Shown here: positions 1 to 10,651 of the stretch, piece after piece | Layout of the letters: each line of letters opens with the position of its first letter | How positions within the stretch are numbered: position 1 is the first letter of the stretch | Source of the DNA: Chromera velia | Taxonomy: Eukaryota > Sar > Chromeraceae | Direction: 5' to 3' | Length of the DNA: 30,000 nt | NCBI GenBank assembly: GCA_018398765.1 | Contig: JAHBMJ010003437.1 | Coordinates: forward strand, 20,001 to 50,000 | Notes under the pieces: model-generated | Databases searched by the model: none | Seen by the model: the letters and a program-made list of their open reading frames with translations, nothing else | What the model was told of the DNA's origin: nothing | Program-made: the position numbers and the translations under genes

Positions 1-307
1 AGAGAAACGTAGAGGACCAAAGCGGGGCTGTAGTCTTTTCTCTTTCTCCCAGAGTGCAGTGCTATAGGTGGGTGCGTGGTTCTTCTTCAACTCTGTTTTT
101 TGAGAGGAATTCCTCTCAACCAGACTATCAGCTAGCTGGATGGATGGATGGCTTTGGGTTGATACTGTGCTTTCTCTCCTTGATTTAACGTCGACTGTCA
201 CGCTTGATGGCGTCTGTTTTCGATATGTTTCTCAGAAGAGGACGTTTCTTGCAACTACTGGGCTGCCTTTCTGTCTCCCGTGTACGTTTTTTCTCTCTCT
301 CGGTCAG

Positions 308-343
<36 letters not shown>

Positions 344-1151
344 TCTGCCTCAGTGTTCCTTCGAAAATAGCGAGGAGATGAGTTCGCATATCACTTTTCT
401 CGCTTCGAGACAAGTGCCCCGATTTAATGCCGCGGGAATGAAAAAAAGTCAATCCACCAAGCAGTTTACCGTTGAAGAGGCTTCGTCTCCTTCTTTTTCT
501 TCTTCACACTCGCTCCCATGTTTGCTGATGCGCACAGTTGGAAAAGTCTAGCCCTCCCCCTAATGACGTTCACATCTGGTGCGCTTGCCATCGGTGCCGA
601 CGGACCTGCAATCTCTTTGGATTCGGAGCTGAGATGGGGCAGCTCAGCATTGTGCCGATCGTTCCTCTCTGCGCCTTTGACAACTCCAACTCTCGAGGAA
701 GCAGACGAAATTATTGTAAGTGCACAAACAGGAGAAGATGTCGGGGTGCGACCGTGTGAAGACTTCGAAGTAGGTGCAATTGAAATATTTGTTTTCAAAT
801 AGTTTTAGAACCGCATCGTCAAAAACCATGTCATGATCAAAAGGATCTTCCACAAGTCACGGTGTCAAAGTGCTTACATTCGAGTAAAGAAACAGAAGAT
901 AAATGATTTGCATAAGCAGTTTTAAACACTTTCATACATGCATATTGAGTCATATTCATTTAGAAATAGAGACAATAATTTTATGTTTTTAAGTTTGTAT
1001 GAGGTTAAAAGAAAAAGACCGACTAAGAAACTAAGACTGCAATGTCGTCACTGCATCAACGACTACATAGTATAACTTATATTAGAATATAAATATTAGT
1101 CATCATCATATAAGTGAATCATATTAAAGTGATAAGTGATTTATTGATACC
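1..1151. other. Left flank, no firm gene
   Basis: The first 500 bases are pyrimidine-rich. Between 466 and 802 both strands are open in overlapping frames for about 95-110 codons. The plus-strand frame 518-802 ends at a stop and contains a GTAAGT at 716 that could be a splice donor. Neither strand shows a recognisable domain, so I do not call a gene. From about 800 the DNA becomes AT-rich with no ORF of note, up to the inverted repeat that begins at 1152. A partial gene running in from the left edge cannot be excluded. Confidence 0.4.
291..350. repeat. (TC)n / (GTCTCT)n microsatellite
   Basis: An uninterrupted pyrimidine tract grades from GTCTCT units into pure CT dinucleotides. It forces Ser/Leu-rich translations on one strand and Arg/Glu-rich ones on the other, which explains the short ORFs over it. 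Confidence 0.85.
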
Positions 1152-1203
1152 CTAGGACTACACTGAAACTATAGTGTGACACAATTCAAATTGTGGCACA
1201 ATA

Positions 1204-1235
1204 CTAGGCGACGCACAGTGGTAAAAAAAAAAAAA
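1204..1235 (+). repeat. Left terminal inverted repeat of inner element
   Basis: Starts CTAGGCGACGCACAGTGG and ends in a poly-A run. The matching inverted copy is at 2936-2967. Confidence 0.75.
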
Positions 1236-1429
1236 ACAGACCTTTCCAGATTTTTTTTTTTTTCTTTTTTTCTATGAAGGATTTCCTAGAGCACCTCTAG
1301 AAGCACCTAGAGGAGCACCTTTTAGAAGTACTTTAACTTCCTCGTGAACTTATTACTCAACTCAAAGTTTTAAACATCTTTCAACTCTAGTTTTAACTCT
1401 AGTTCTAGTCCTAGTTGTTATTGTACATT

Positions 1430-1465
1430 TGTCTCTACTAGTGTCTCTACTAGTGTCTCTACTAG
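1430..1465. repeat. Three exact 12-bp tandem repeats
   Basis: TGTCTCTACTAG occurs three times head to tail just inside the left end of the inner element. Sub-terminal short repeats of this sort can be transposase binding sites; that role is inferred only. Confidence 0.7.
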
Positions 1466-1504
1466 TGTCTTCACCATTCTATCATTGACTTTGTTGAACA
1501 CGGA

Positions 1505-2580
1505 TCAACCAATCTTTTTTCTCTTGTTCAACTGCACTGTCACCAGACTTTTCTCTCTTCTCTTTGCTGTCCCTGTTAAAAAAACCATGTCTTCTTGTTT
1601 TCCATTCACATTGACTTGCATCCGCCCTTTCTTTCTCGTAAATTCTGCAGCCACTTCAGTATCATTCCCATGTGGTATCGACTTGTATTCTTGGTTAAAC
1701 ACATTTTCACAGCTGGCTGCTGCATCTGTATCATCACTTTGCTTATCCTCCTTCTCCCCCTTGTCTTCAACATCTTCATACAGTTCTTCAGATGCAAAGC
1801 TGTCGACGAAGAAAACATTTTCCAACCATTCTACTTCGTCAAGAAGACGAAGTGCTCTCTCCTCTACCGTCTCATTCCTCCTCCTTTCTTCTTTGGAGAA
1901 AAAATTTTCTGGTTGCACAGAGTGCAAAAGGCGCGTGGCCTCCTTCACTCCATCTTTAATTGCGCTCTTCAGCATCTCATCAGAGCAATTCTTCTGCGTA
2001 AGAAGAACCGGCTCGGTACTCCAATGGGGGATGTCTTAGACAGTTGTGATGAATATCATCCTCAACGAAGAGAAGCCAGTCCAGAAAAAACTTGCTTACT
2101 TGCTCTCTGAAGCCCTTCTCCGTGCAGGCTAGATGAACTGTAAAATTTGATTGATAATGCTAGAGCAGTGTGAGGAGAACGGAGGCCAGACAATTCATGT
2201 TACTGACCTCCTGAGTGATTACAAGGCCATCACGAAGATTGGGTAAATATGGTGGTCTTTGCTCCTACTTTCGCTTCCTTTATTTTGTGTGTTCGTTTCA
2301 GACGGTCCGCGTATTCATCCAAGAGACGCTGTCAGTTAAATAGACACAGACACAAAGACGCACACACATACACATACGTCTGTGGTGGTTCTCTCAGACA
2401 CATCTGACGTCCTTCTTGCTTCCCTCCTCTGAGGGATGCCAAGTGATAGACTAGGTGATAGACCAACTGAGTGTGAGAGACGAGGGAGACAGAGGGAGTG
2501 ACCCGGTCCATCGTTTCACCATTCATGTTAATTGAAAAATGAATGAAGTCTGCGTGTATGGCACTGCACGCAGCGACCAT
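1505..2580 (-). CDS. Hypothetical 3-exon gene carried by inner element
   Basis: The best model, on the minus strand, is exon 1 2580-2409, exon 2 2137-2100 and exon 3 1993-1505, giving 232 residues. The introns begin GTCAGA and GTAAGC and end in TTTTACAG and TTACGCAG. The phases (1, then 0) keep the frame open throughout. Exon 3 is the strongest part: 162 codons rich in Glu, Lys and Asp, with an acidic patch around EDVEDKGEKEDKQSDD and a basic C-terminus ending KRKKIG. I recognise no domain, and no DDE triad could be found by eye. Exon 1 is the weakest and may be wrong. If exon 2 is read straight through instead of being spliced, the frame reaches TGA at 1982-1980, so without the intron the locus would be a broken gene. 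The whole model lies inside the inverted repeats, so it is probably element cargo, or a host gene caught between them. Confidence 0.35.
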
Positions 2581-2935
2581 CGCAAAAAGAGATTACAGGG
2601 ATGAAGGTGAGCAGGCGGGCGAAGGGAAAAGGGGGCTCTCTTTTGTCCTATACAAAGAGTGACAAGAAGGATAAATGCATGGATGCAGATAGAAGAGCAG
2701 ACAGAGGAGAAGTTCTTTGACTGGCTTTTTGACGATATCTAGGACAATATACATTTCGAAGCTCTAGTCGAAGCTAGTTTTGGTCAATCCTTTTAAGCGT
2801 CTACCAAGCTAAAAGTAAAACTGGGATCCTAGATATGATTCAAACTCTAGTTGAAGCTAGTCATTTAACCTTTATTGTTTTTTACACATACAATAAAATT
2901 TTAAATAAAAAAAAAAAAGAATAGACGTTTTCAGA

Positions 2936-2967
2936 TTTTTTTTTTTTTACCACTGTGCGTCGCCTAG
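2936..2967 (-). repeat. Right terminal inverted repeat of inner element
   Basis: A poly-T run followed by ACCACTGTGCGTCGCCTAG, the reverse complement of the left end. Confidence 0.75.
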
Positions 2968-3109
2968 ACACAATACCCTATACACTAGTACCAGTGACAC
3001 AAATAATTGTATTACAATAAGTGTGATGAAATAATTAGAGCAACTTAGGTGTGATAAAATTGTTAGACAAAACTTTAAGTGAACTTAAACCTCACTCACC
3101 TGAGTCACC

Positions 3110-3245
3110 TCACTTATTCACTTATCTTACTCTATCACGTACTCACTCACTCACTCATGCACTCACTCATCCACACATTCACTCACTCACTCACTCACTT
3201 ACTCATGCACTCACTTAGTCACTCACTCACTCGATCACTCACAAA
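3110..3245. repeat. (ACTC)n tetranucleotide repeat, imperfect
   Basis: Degenerate CACT/ACTC repeats with scattered ATGC interruptions fill about 135 bp just to the right of the inner element. They create a spurious Ser/Leu/His-rich ORF on the plus strand. Confidence 0.85.
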
Positions 3246-3731
3246 TGGCTGGCCGCACTGAAGAAGAGCGAGGAAGGGGCGTGCGGTGCTTCAGAGACTA
3301 ACTGCTGCTTGGGAGTGTTGGAATCCTAAGGGAGATGCCATTAGTCTACAATGTACGTACTACAATGAAGCAGGACATGATTTGATGGTTTCGGCTTAGC
3401 TATGGTTGCGTTGTATAGTTTGCATGAGTTTGTGCACAGCTGTTTTTCTCGGTTTTTCTCGTGAAGTCATACAAGATTTGTTTATCTGTGCATGTGCGGA
3501 GTCCGCGCGGCCTGCAGCGGCTATGCGACTATGCCGCTGCCCCCCAACGCATATCAAGCCACGCCAAACACCGTAAACACGCGATCTACAACTGTTTTTT
3601 TCATACAGAGGTATGATTTAATTGAATCAGTTAAAAGTTCTTAAAATCATAATTACTGTACCATAAATCATTGTGACACAAAAGGTTCTATAAATTCTCA
3701 TTGTGACACACTATAGTTCCAGTGTACCTAG

Positions 3732-5213
3732 GACATTGTCGCCATTTTATAAGTTATTGGTAACTTACTAGGTAACTTATGTACTAGTTGGTTTAACTTT
3801 TCAATGTTTTGATGTACATGTTCAGATGATGTTTTATTTCTCATTGTAGTTCTCATTATCATTATGCACAATCGGCGCATTACAGGATTACAGAATTATA
3901 TTGTGTTCGGGGCCGATTCGGAAGCCCTAGACCTACGTACCAGTTGTCTGACGTCCGCCTTACACCATACATCCATGCACATTACTCCACACTATGCATT
4001 CACACATGTAACAATACATCCCATCACAACACATACATTCTTGTATTCCACTCTTAAGCTATTGCAACTGTCGGCAAAACATTGATGTGTTTAGAAGACA
4101 GGAAAAGAACGTGTGCTCGCGTGGGCTACCTTTGAGGGAAAAGAAGGGGAAAAAAGAAGAACTTCGTTTAAAAAAGGGAAGGAAAACATATGAAGAATAG
4201 ATTCTGAAGAAAATATGTGAGGAATAGAAGACGGAAAGAAGGATGGAAAAGAAAAAGAAAAACAGAATAAAAAGAAAAAAAGAGGAAAAGGGAAAGAACA
4301 ACAGATATATACATACAACTCAGTTCATACTGCTTTTTCTTCCGGTTGAACTTCATGCTTCTTCCGAAAGACAGAAGACTGCATGCTCTTTCTAATTTTT
4401 AAACATCCCTTAAGTAACAAACCCCAACCTCCCTTGCGGCCATAATCTAGCCCATATATAATGCTATTGGGCGTTTAACGCTAGGTTTAGCATTCGGCAC
4501 TGGCAGGTCACAATCTAGGTTAATCTAGGTCACATTATAGAAAAGTGATAGTGATAGTGATAATGATTTAATTGGTGCGCTAGGTAGTCTAAGAGCACTG
4601 TCGCCGTTATACCAGAAGTTGCCCCTGCGAACGGCAAAGGTGCGTCCCATACTGAGGCTTCAAACCATACCCCGCGGCCTGCCTGAAGTTTCCCCCAGAC
4701 CGTGAACGACCAACAATAAATCCTTCTGCTCTACGCTAGGCTCTGCGGCCTCTGCGTGAAGAGCTGCAGCAGAAGAAGAAGAGGCAGCCACATGAGAAGA
4801 GACAGCCGCAAAAGAGCTAGCAGAAGAGGCATCTGTAGACTCTGTTGTTATTTTTTTTTCTTTCGATTATACTCTCTAGGTTATATAGATAATATATTAG
4901 ATTATATTATATTTATATTATTATATTAGGGAAACCCTATATATATATATATATATATAGAATCCAAGCCTAGCAATTAAAAAATAAAAATAACATTTTT
5001 TGAATTACCCTTAGGCAAGAATATTAGTAGCCTAGAGTACTTTATGTTTGTTCTAGTGTTCGTTTATAGAACGACGTCTTTATGGCACTAAAGTATGCTT
5101 TTCCAGTGATTCTAGAATTTTTTTATGTGTTGACCGCTAGGTTGACCGATCCACAATCGATGCCAGTGTTCTGTTTCTCCATTCAATGTACTCCACGTTA
5201 CATTGAAACTCAG
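3732..5213. other. AT-rich intergenic stretch
   Basis: No credible coding region. It contains a CA/CAT-rich segment (about 3960-4040), a purine-rich segment (4090-4320) whose reverse strand gives Phe/Ser-rich noise ORFs, AGTGAT short repeats near 4545-4560, an AGAAGAAGAAG purine tract near 4770 and an AT microsatellite at 4938-4959. CTAGG motifs like the ends of the elements at 1152-3731 recur near 4513, 4526 and 4580, so further decayed copies of that family may lie here. Confidence 0.5.
4938..4959. repeat. (AT)n microsatellite
   Basis: Eleven TA/AT dinucleotides in an AT-rich neighbourhood. Confidence 0.9.
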
Positions 5214-5314
5214 ACATCAATAGCATCTTGATTCGCATGCATGCAGACCTGGATGCATACATTCAATTTTTGGCTGCAAACAATGAGCTCCTGCCCAAGC
5301 AAAAAAAACAATGA
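5214..5314 (+). CDS. Possible terminal exon of an unknown gene
   Basis: A CAG acceptor at 5211-5213 is followed by 33 codons (starting with two bases of a split codon) and a TGA at 5312-5314. The peptide includes MHADLDAYIQF and LAANNELLPKQKKQ, an amphipathic, ordinary protein-like composition unlike the low-complexity noise around it. No donor or upstream exon could be matched with confidence, and a chance ORF of this length is possible. I do not recognise the family. Confidence 0.2.
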
Positions 5315-8300
5315 CCATGCAGGTCCATGATAAAACAAAACATCGTTGGTCAACGTAACTGGCGGCCTGACTGGAAGACAAACTGGCGCGCAACCGATTG
5401 CCCGGCCGACTCTTCGCAACAGTTTGCATACCTGGGGGCCATTTTTTCTGTCAGACGCCGCCCAGATCTTCAAAACATGTCTAGCTGCTTGACAGGCAAC
5501 GAGCGTGGATCTAGGCGTGGATCGAGAGATGCAGGCCTACTAAGAGTAAAAAAGGAGCCATGCGCACTTACGTGCACACAACAGTCACTGCATACGTGCA
5601 CAGCCAGCCGGTGGAGGAGAGTCTGACGGGTGGGAGGCGATTGAGATTTGTCTTCGTGATTGGAATACTTTGAAGGTTCCTTCCGTATTGGGTCAGTGGG
5701 CCTGACAGCTACTAAATCGATTCTCTTCGTTTCCTCGCGCTTCCATGTCCATGCAAAAAAACTGCATGTACGGCTCTTCTCTTAATCTGTTCGGACGAGG
5801 CGCATTCATTTATCCATTCAAAAAAAGCAAATAACATTGTCGGTCGGTTAGTCGGTCGGTCGAGCGGCCACGTGACGAACAAAAACAAGAGAGAGAAGAG
5901 AACAGGACAGGACAGGACAAGACAGGACAGGAAAAGACCGAAAAGGTGTATGTTCTTAAGACTTGATGTTCTTTTGGCTTCTCATTCTTTCATATGCCCT
6001 CACACACATACGAAGAAAGCCCGCCAAAACGCAGCGTCGGTGAGCGAGACCGGGCCTGACCAATTTGGTTGAACTTTGTTTAAAGAAAGAAAGAAAAGAA
6101 GGCGAGAACTAGAGAAATGGATTGATCTCTCGTTCAGCTGGAGACACGCAAGCACGTAAGGAGAAAAGAGAAATAAAGAGAAAGCACAAGGGTCCGCGCT
6201 TGTTAGGAGGGAAGGAAGGAAGGAAAGAAGGAAGCAAGAAAGCACGGAATGAAGGGAAGGAAGGAAGGACTACCAGAGAAAGGTTTTTCTCATCTCTTTC
6301 AAGCGAGTCTCCCTGCAATCTATAAGACAATTAAGAAAACCCATCCGCCTGGGCAGACAGGAAGTAAGCCATTCCAGGTCAGACAGGGTAAGTCAGATTA
6401 TCATATAAACACACATTCTTGATTTGGGTCAGTGAATTTGGTATATGCACATGTATGGAGACAGACAGCCCGACAGAGAAACCGGCAGAGAGAGAGAGAG
6501 ACAAGGAATGAAGGCGAGGAGGAAGAAAAGGCAAGCAAGCACCAGAGGGGTCGATCCATTGAGACGGAAGGAAGAGGAGAGAATTAAAGAGTCAAAATGT
6601 TTTCTTTCTTTCTTTCGCCTTTAGATTTCTTTCTGTTGTTGACAGTTGACACGTTTTGTTTGATTGGCATCGCGGTTGCATGCATGGAATGGTTGATTGA
6701 TGTACGACACAACACGCGTGGCCGGCCGACTGGGGTACATAAGCAGCTGAACAGGCAGGTCGGTGAGTCGAGTCCTCCAAAAGAAGGCCTCTCCTCCCTC
6801 CCTCCCTCCACCGCAACCCCTCAAAGACTCAAAGGTTTCTCCGCTCCCCATCGATTCCCTCTTTTCTCCGTCATTCAAATTGAGACCCATCATATCTTCT
6901 TTTTCTCTTCTTAGCTGGATGGCTCCCTCCGTTCAGCTGCTTCTTCTTCCTTCAGCCCTCTGCCCCCTCCTCCCCCACCCCCAAACCCCCCGCGCTCTCG
7001 GACACGTCCAACGAGTAGATAGATAAATAGATTTCCAAAAATTGATTTGCATGCATGGTCATTGTGGTGAAGCCAGAAAGAAAGAGACAAAGAGAGAAAG
7101 AAGTAAAAAGGGGCACTCCGTTTTAAGCATTCACTCATTCATCTATCCATACATCTATCTGTATGGTTCCGCTCCTTATTGGTCGACCTAAGTCAGTCCC
7201 CCCCAGCTTGCCTCTGTCTCCCTGGGTCAAGAGGTTGTATGCGCATAATTCCTCTTTTTTGTTGGTGTTTTTCTAATCTTGAGGCCTTCCTTTAAATTCA
7301 TCGATCGGTCTTCATTCGTCTTTTCTTTCCTCACCCACTTCTTTGTCGTCTGATAAGAAATGATGCAGACATGCATGCTTGCAACAAGCAGGTCACTGAA
7401 ACAAACGCACAACACGCCAGGCACACCTCCTTCCAAACTTCCTGTCTGTCTGCCTGCCTCTGGGAACCCGAAGGGAGGGGGGGAGCCTGGGGGGGGGGCT
7501 AGTCAGTCAGTCAGTCAAGCAGTCTGTCTGATATCAATACCCTTCTCCGTCAGTCATCTTTGCGTCTTTCGCTCTCTCTTTCTCTCTCTCTCTCTCTGTT
7601 GGTGTGTCCCTTCTAAAGCAGTCTCCCCGGAGTCGATGAATGAGTGGGTGAGACAGGCAGTCAGATTCTTACTCTTTCCAATAATTGGTGTCATGCATTC
7701 ATCACAGCAAGCACCGCTACTACATCTGGGCTAAGCGAGAGAGAGGACTCTCTATGGGTGGTCACCCGCAAGTGATGAACCGGCCCCACAGCCAGTCAGG
7801 CAGGCAGGCGCGCTCTCTCTAAACCAGTACCAGCAACCATCCAGATGAATGAATGAACAGACGAATGAATGAATGAAAGGATCAATGGCGCTTTCACGAC
7901 CCGTTACCATATTTTTTATTCTGGAATCACCAGACAGATTGTCTAGTTTCTTTTCCTGTCCTTTTATGCAGCACGTTTTTTTTTTTTTCCGACTTACATA
8001 CAGACCGACAAGACGGTTTGACAAATGTATGCATGCGTGGTCATATTAAGGCAGACAGTGAGAAGAAAGAGAAAAAAACGAAAGGATAATAGATCTAGAA
8101 AAATGACATTCTAGTCAGTGCACTGAAGACACGACACATCTGCAAGCCAAAAAAAGGTTTCCTTTCTTTTGACACGCACTTTTTCAATTTTGAAACACCT
8201 TCACACAAAATCAGCTCTTTCAACACAGGCAACAACCCAGTTATTCTGCCATCCTAATATTTCTTTCTCTGCCTCGACATGCAAATCTATCTTTCTTGCT

Positions 8301-9055
8301 TTGAAGGCCGCTCACTCCACTTCATTCACTTGACTACTCTGTTGCTGCTTTCCTTTCACCCATCTGCCACCAATTTGGTCGGTCAGATTCCAAACTTTTT
8401 GGGGAAACAAAGAAACGAAGACCATCTCTTTCTTGTCTTCCTGTCGATTCCCGGTGTCATCCATGTGCCTTTCGCTGGACAACACAGAGGTGTTCTTTCT
8501 TTCTTTCTTTCTTGCTTGCGACCCTCCCTCTTTGCACCTCAGACAGTTGAGAGGAAGTGATGTTGATCGAGTGAGTCAACGCAATCGAAAGAACCTCGAT
8601 CTTCAAATGGTACCTATTTGTTCGGGGGAAGGAAAAAGAGGGGGGAGTGACACTGGGGATGCCTTCCTTCCCTTCACCCAAAAGAGTCAATTCAACATCA
8701 TCATCATGATTTGGACATTATTATTATTATTAATCGGTCTATAGGCCATCATGCAGTGCATGAGTCTAGATTGATTCGTACTCAGGCAGGCAGGGAAAAG
8801 AGTGCATGAAAGCTAGAGCGAGGGGAGGGAAGGGCGGGTTGGTTGGAGTAGTGGAAGACCAAATTTCGTAGTGACTCGCATCTTCTCTTCTTTTTCAAAT
8901 GAACAGACAGACGAGCAAGATGGATGGATGGATGGATGGATGGGCGGGCGGCTGGGCCCTGCTGGGACTCGACCTGCCCCTCTCGAAGCCTTTCTTAGCT
9001 TACAATTATTTTATTCTTTTTTTCTTTGTTTTCCTGTTGCATGTCGACTCCCCCC

Positions 9056-9417
9056 ATTCGATCGTTTCGTTCGCTTCTTTGGCAGAGTGCATGTTCGACG
9101 CAGCGTGGATGGATCGATGGATGGATATACTGGTTGATGGTTTCTTTCTAACGAGCCTTCAAAGGAACGTTCAACCGTCTGTTGGTCTCTCTATTTGTTT
9201 TTGTTCTTTTCGCAGCGCATTCATTTGCATATGCGGATTCGATCGTTTCGTTCGCTTCTTTGGCAGAGTGCATGTTCGACGCAGCGTGGATGGATCGATG
9301 GATGGATATACTGGTTGATGGTTTCTTTCTAACGAGCCTTCAAAGGAACGTTCAACCGTCTGTTGGTCTCTCTATTTGTTTTTGTTCTTTTCGCAGCGCA
9401 TTCATTTGCATATGCGG
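9056..9417 (+). repeat. Exact 181-bp tandem duplication
   Basis: Copy 1 is 9056-9236 and copy 2 is 9237-9417. I find no difference between them over 181 bp. The copies begin ATTCGATCG and end CATATGCGG, and each contains a TGGATGGATCGATGGATGGAT stretch. The identity implies a very recent duplication, or an assembly artefact. Confidence 0.9.
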
Positions 9418-10212
9418 ATGGGGTGTAGAGTGGTCTACCGGCGAATGAGTGAGTGAACGAATACCCACGTCGCTTCAGTCAAGTCGGAAGGATGAGGAAG
9501 GATCGATGTGGAGGAAAGGAACGAAACGACGTGTGAAGGAAGAAAAGGTAGACTCTTTCTTCTTCTTTGCCTTTTCTTTCAAAAGTGCCCTGGCCCAGCA
9601 AAGGAAGAATTTAGGTGGGTCGATGAGTCCAATCTTCCTTCCTTCCGTTCATTCCGTTCTCCTTCTCTCCTGTAAAAGCAGTTCCCTTTTCTTCCTCCCG
9701 ATGCGGTGGAGAACTGTTCTTTGCGTGTAGGTGAAAGAACTCAATCACGTGCAAGTTCGAACACATGACAACAGACAAACACGCACAGACAGAAGAATGG
9801 AAAGAAGAAGAGACGGCCGGGCAACCTAGTAGAATCACGGAGGGGCAATCGAGCAAAGAACGAAGGAAGGAGGAAAGAGGAGAAAATTGAAAGATGAGAG
9901 AAGAAAGGAAGGAAGAGAGAAGCGGAAGGACTACACGACACGACGCGGTAAATCGGTCGGTCGAGAAGGGGCGATGGAAAGAGAAGTAAGAGGACTAGAA
10001 AGACGGACAGTCTTTCGAAGAGAGAAGGAAAGAAAGAAGACCACCAAATCAAAGAACCAATAATAAAAGACATCAGAGGCACTAGAAGGAGAAGAGAAAG
10101 AAGCATACATCAATAAAAGAAGTCGTGCCCTTCAAAACCGGTGCACTCTTGAAAACCCGACCCACACATTCCGTCGCATACGGAACGGATGGAAGGACGA
10201 ACATTGATTGAT

Positions 10213-10242
<30 letters not shown>
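10213..10242. repeat. (CAGA)n tetranucleotide repeat
   Basis: Seven or more head-to-tail CAGA units. Confidence 0.9.
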
Positions 10243-10243
<1 letters not shown>

Positions 10244-10410
10244 CCCCTGCCAGCCCATCTGAGCCCTTTGACTACTGCGCCTTGTTCAAAACACCTCAAA
10301 ACGCGTACGAGGCATCATCTCATTTCTCACAATAAACACAAAGCATGCACAAACGCACATCCTCCCCCCCCTTCCCTCCACATCTCAGCCTTCAGGGTGC
10401 ATCGGCAAGA

Positions 10411-10551
10411 CAAAGCCGTCGCTCACCTGAGAGACTGATGGCATGGGTCTATAGAGGAAATTAAAAGAGAGTGAAGGGACATCTCCCGTACCACAGAACT
10501 ACAAGCCCGTCGTTCCCCTGAGAAACTGATGGCTCTGGTCTGTGGGGGGAA
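10411..10551. repeat. Degenerate ~45-bp direct repeat
   Basis: The blocks at about 10411-10457 and 10501-10548 share AAGCC(C)GTCG, CCTGAGA, ACTGATGGC and GGTCT in the same order, about 89 bp apart. They lie just past the stop codon of the RING-RRM gene, probably in its 3' untranslated region. Confidence 0.55.
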
Positions 10552-10651
10552 AGGAGGGGGGACGCCCCCCACACACCCCACCCGTGTCCCCGCTTCCGCT
10601 CCCCCAACTACTGCCTGTTGCAGCCGTACGAGCTCCTGGAATGGTTGAAGC

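Larger units (their letters stand above)
1204..2967. mobile_element. Inner DNA-transposon-like element with TIRs (1.76 kb)
   Basis: TAGGCGACGCACAGTGGTAA at 1205-1224 is repeated perfectly in inverse orientation at 2947-2966. In both copies the match continues into a run of 12-14 A (T on the other strand), then a short spacer and a second homopolymer run. The ends can be read as TA duplications flanking GGCGACG...CGTCGCC, or as CTAG flanking GCGAC...GTCGC, because CTAG is a palindrome. TA target duplication is typical of Tc1/mariner-like and some other cut-and-paste families. Near the left end are three exact copies of a 12-bp unit (TGTCTCTACTAG, 1430-1465). The body carries a spliced minus-strand gene model (see 1505-2580) with no recognisable DDE transposase. 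Perfect ends suggest fairly recent activity. Confidence 0.65.
1152..3731. mobile_element. Outer inverted-repeat element (2.6 kb)
   Basis: The left end (about 1152-1184) and the right end (3701-3731, read on the opposite strand) are imperfect inverted copies. Both start CTAGG, run through TACACTG and ACTATAGTGTG, and end near CACAA, over roughly 31 bp with a few mismatches and one indel. The ends enclose the second element at 1204-2967. No transposase was recognised between 2968 and 3700, so this looks like a non-autonomous or decayed DNA transposon, or the target into which the inner element inserted. Both elements end in CTAG, so they may belong to one superfamily. The boundaries are read by eye. 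Confidence 0.55.
5315..10651. other. Gene-poor repeat-rich stretch
   Basis: About 5.3 kb with no recognised coding sequence on either strand. Every longer open frame is explained by low-complexity DNA: purine-rich blocks at 5870-5940, 6140-6290 and 9780-10110, pyrimidine-rich blocks at 6590-6980 and 7540-7610, GGTCGGTC and CAGTCAGT tetranucleotides at 5840-5865 and 7499-7520, and TGGA repeats at 8925-8942. Its texture matches the introns of the kinesin gene, so it could be intronic or untranslated DNA of an unrecognised gene with very short exons. The 10.2-10.65 kb part is downstream of the RING-RRM gene and probably includes its 3' untranslated region. Confidence 0.5.

Noticed and set aside
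1485-2110. Long plus-strand open frames over 1485-2110
   Set aside because: They are Ser/Phe/Leu-rich mirrors of the acidic minus-strand exon 1505-1993, which has the better composition and splice signals.
2157-2407. Plus-strand two-exon model (2157-2242 joined to 2302-2407, 63 residues) inside the inner element, with a 59-bp GT-AG intron
   Set aside because: It lies antisense to the first intron of the longer minus-strand model, and its second exon translates the CACACA microsatellite. Kept only as an alternative.
8899-9448. Repetitive plus-strand ORFs that look like an internally duplicated protein
   Set aside because: The duplication is at DNA level (181 bp, not a multiple of three), so the two copies are read in different frames and no single frame is conserved.
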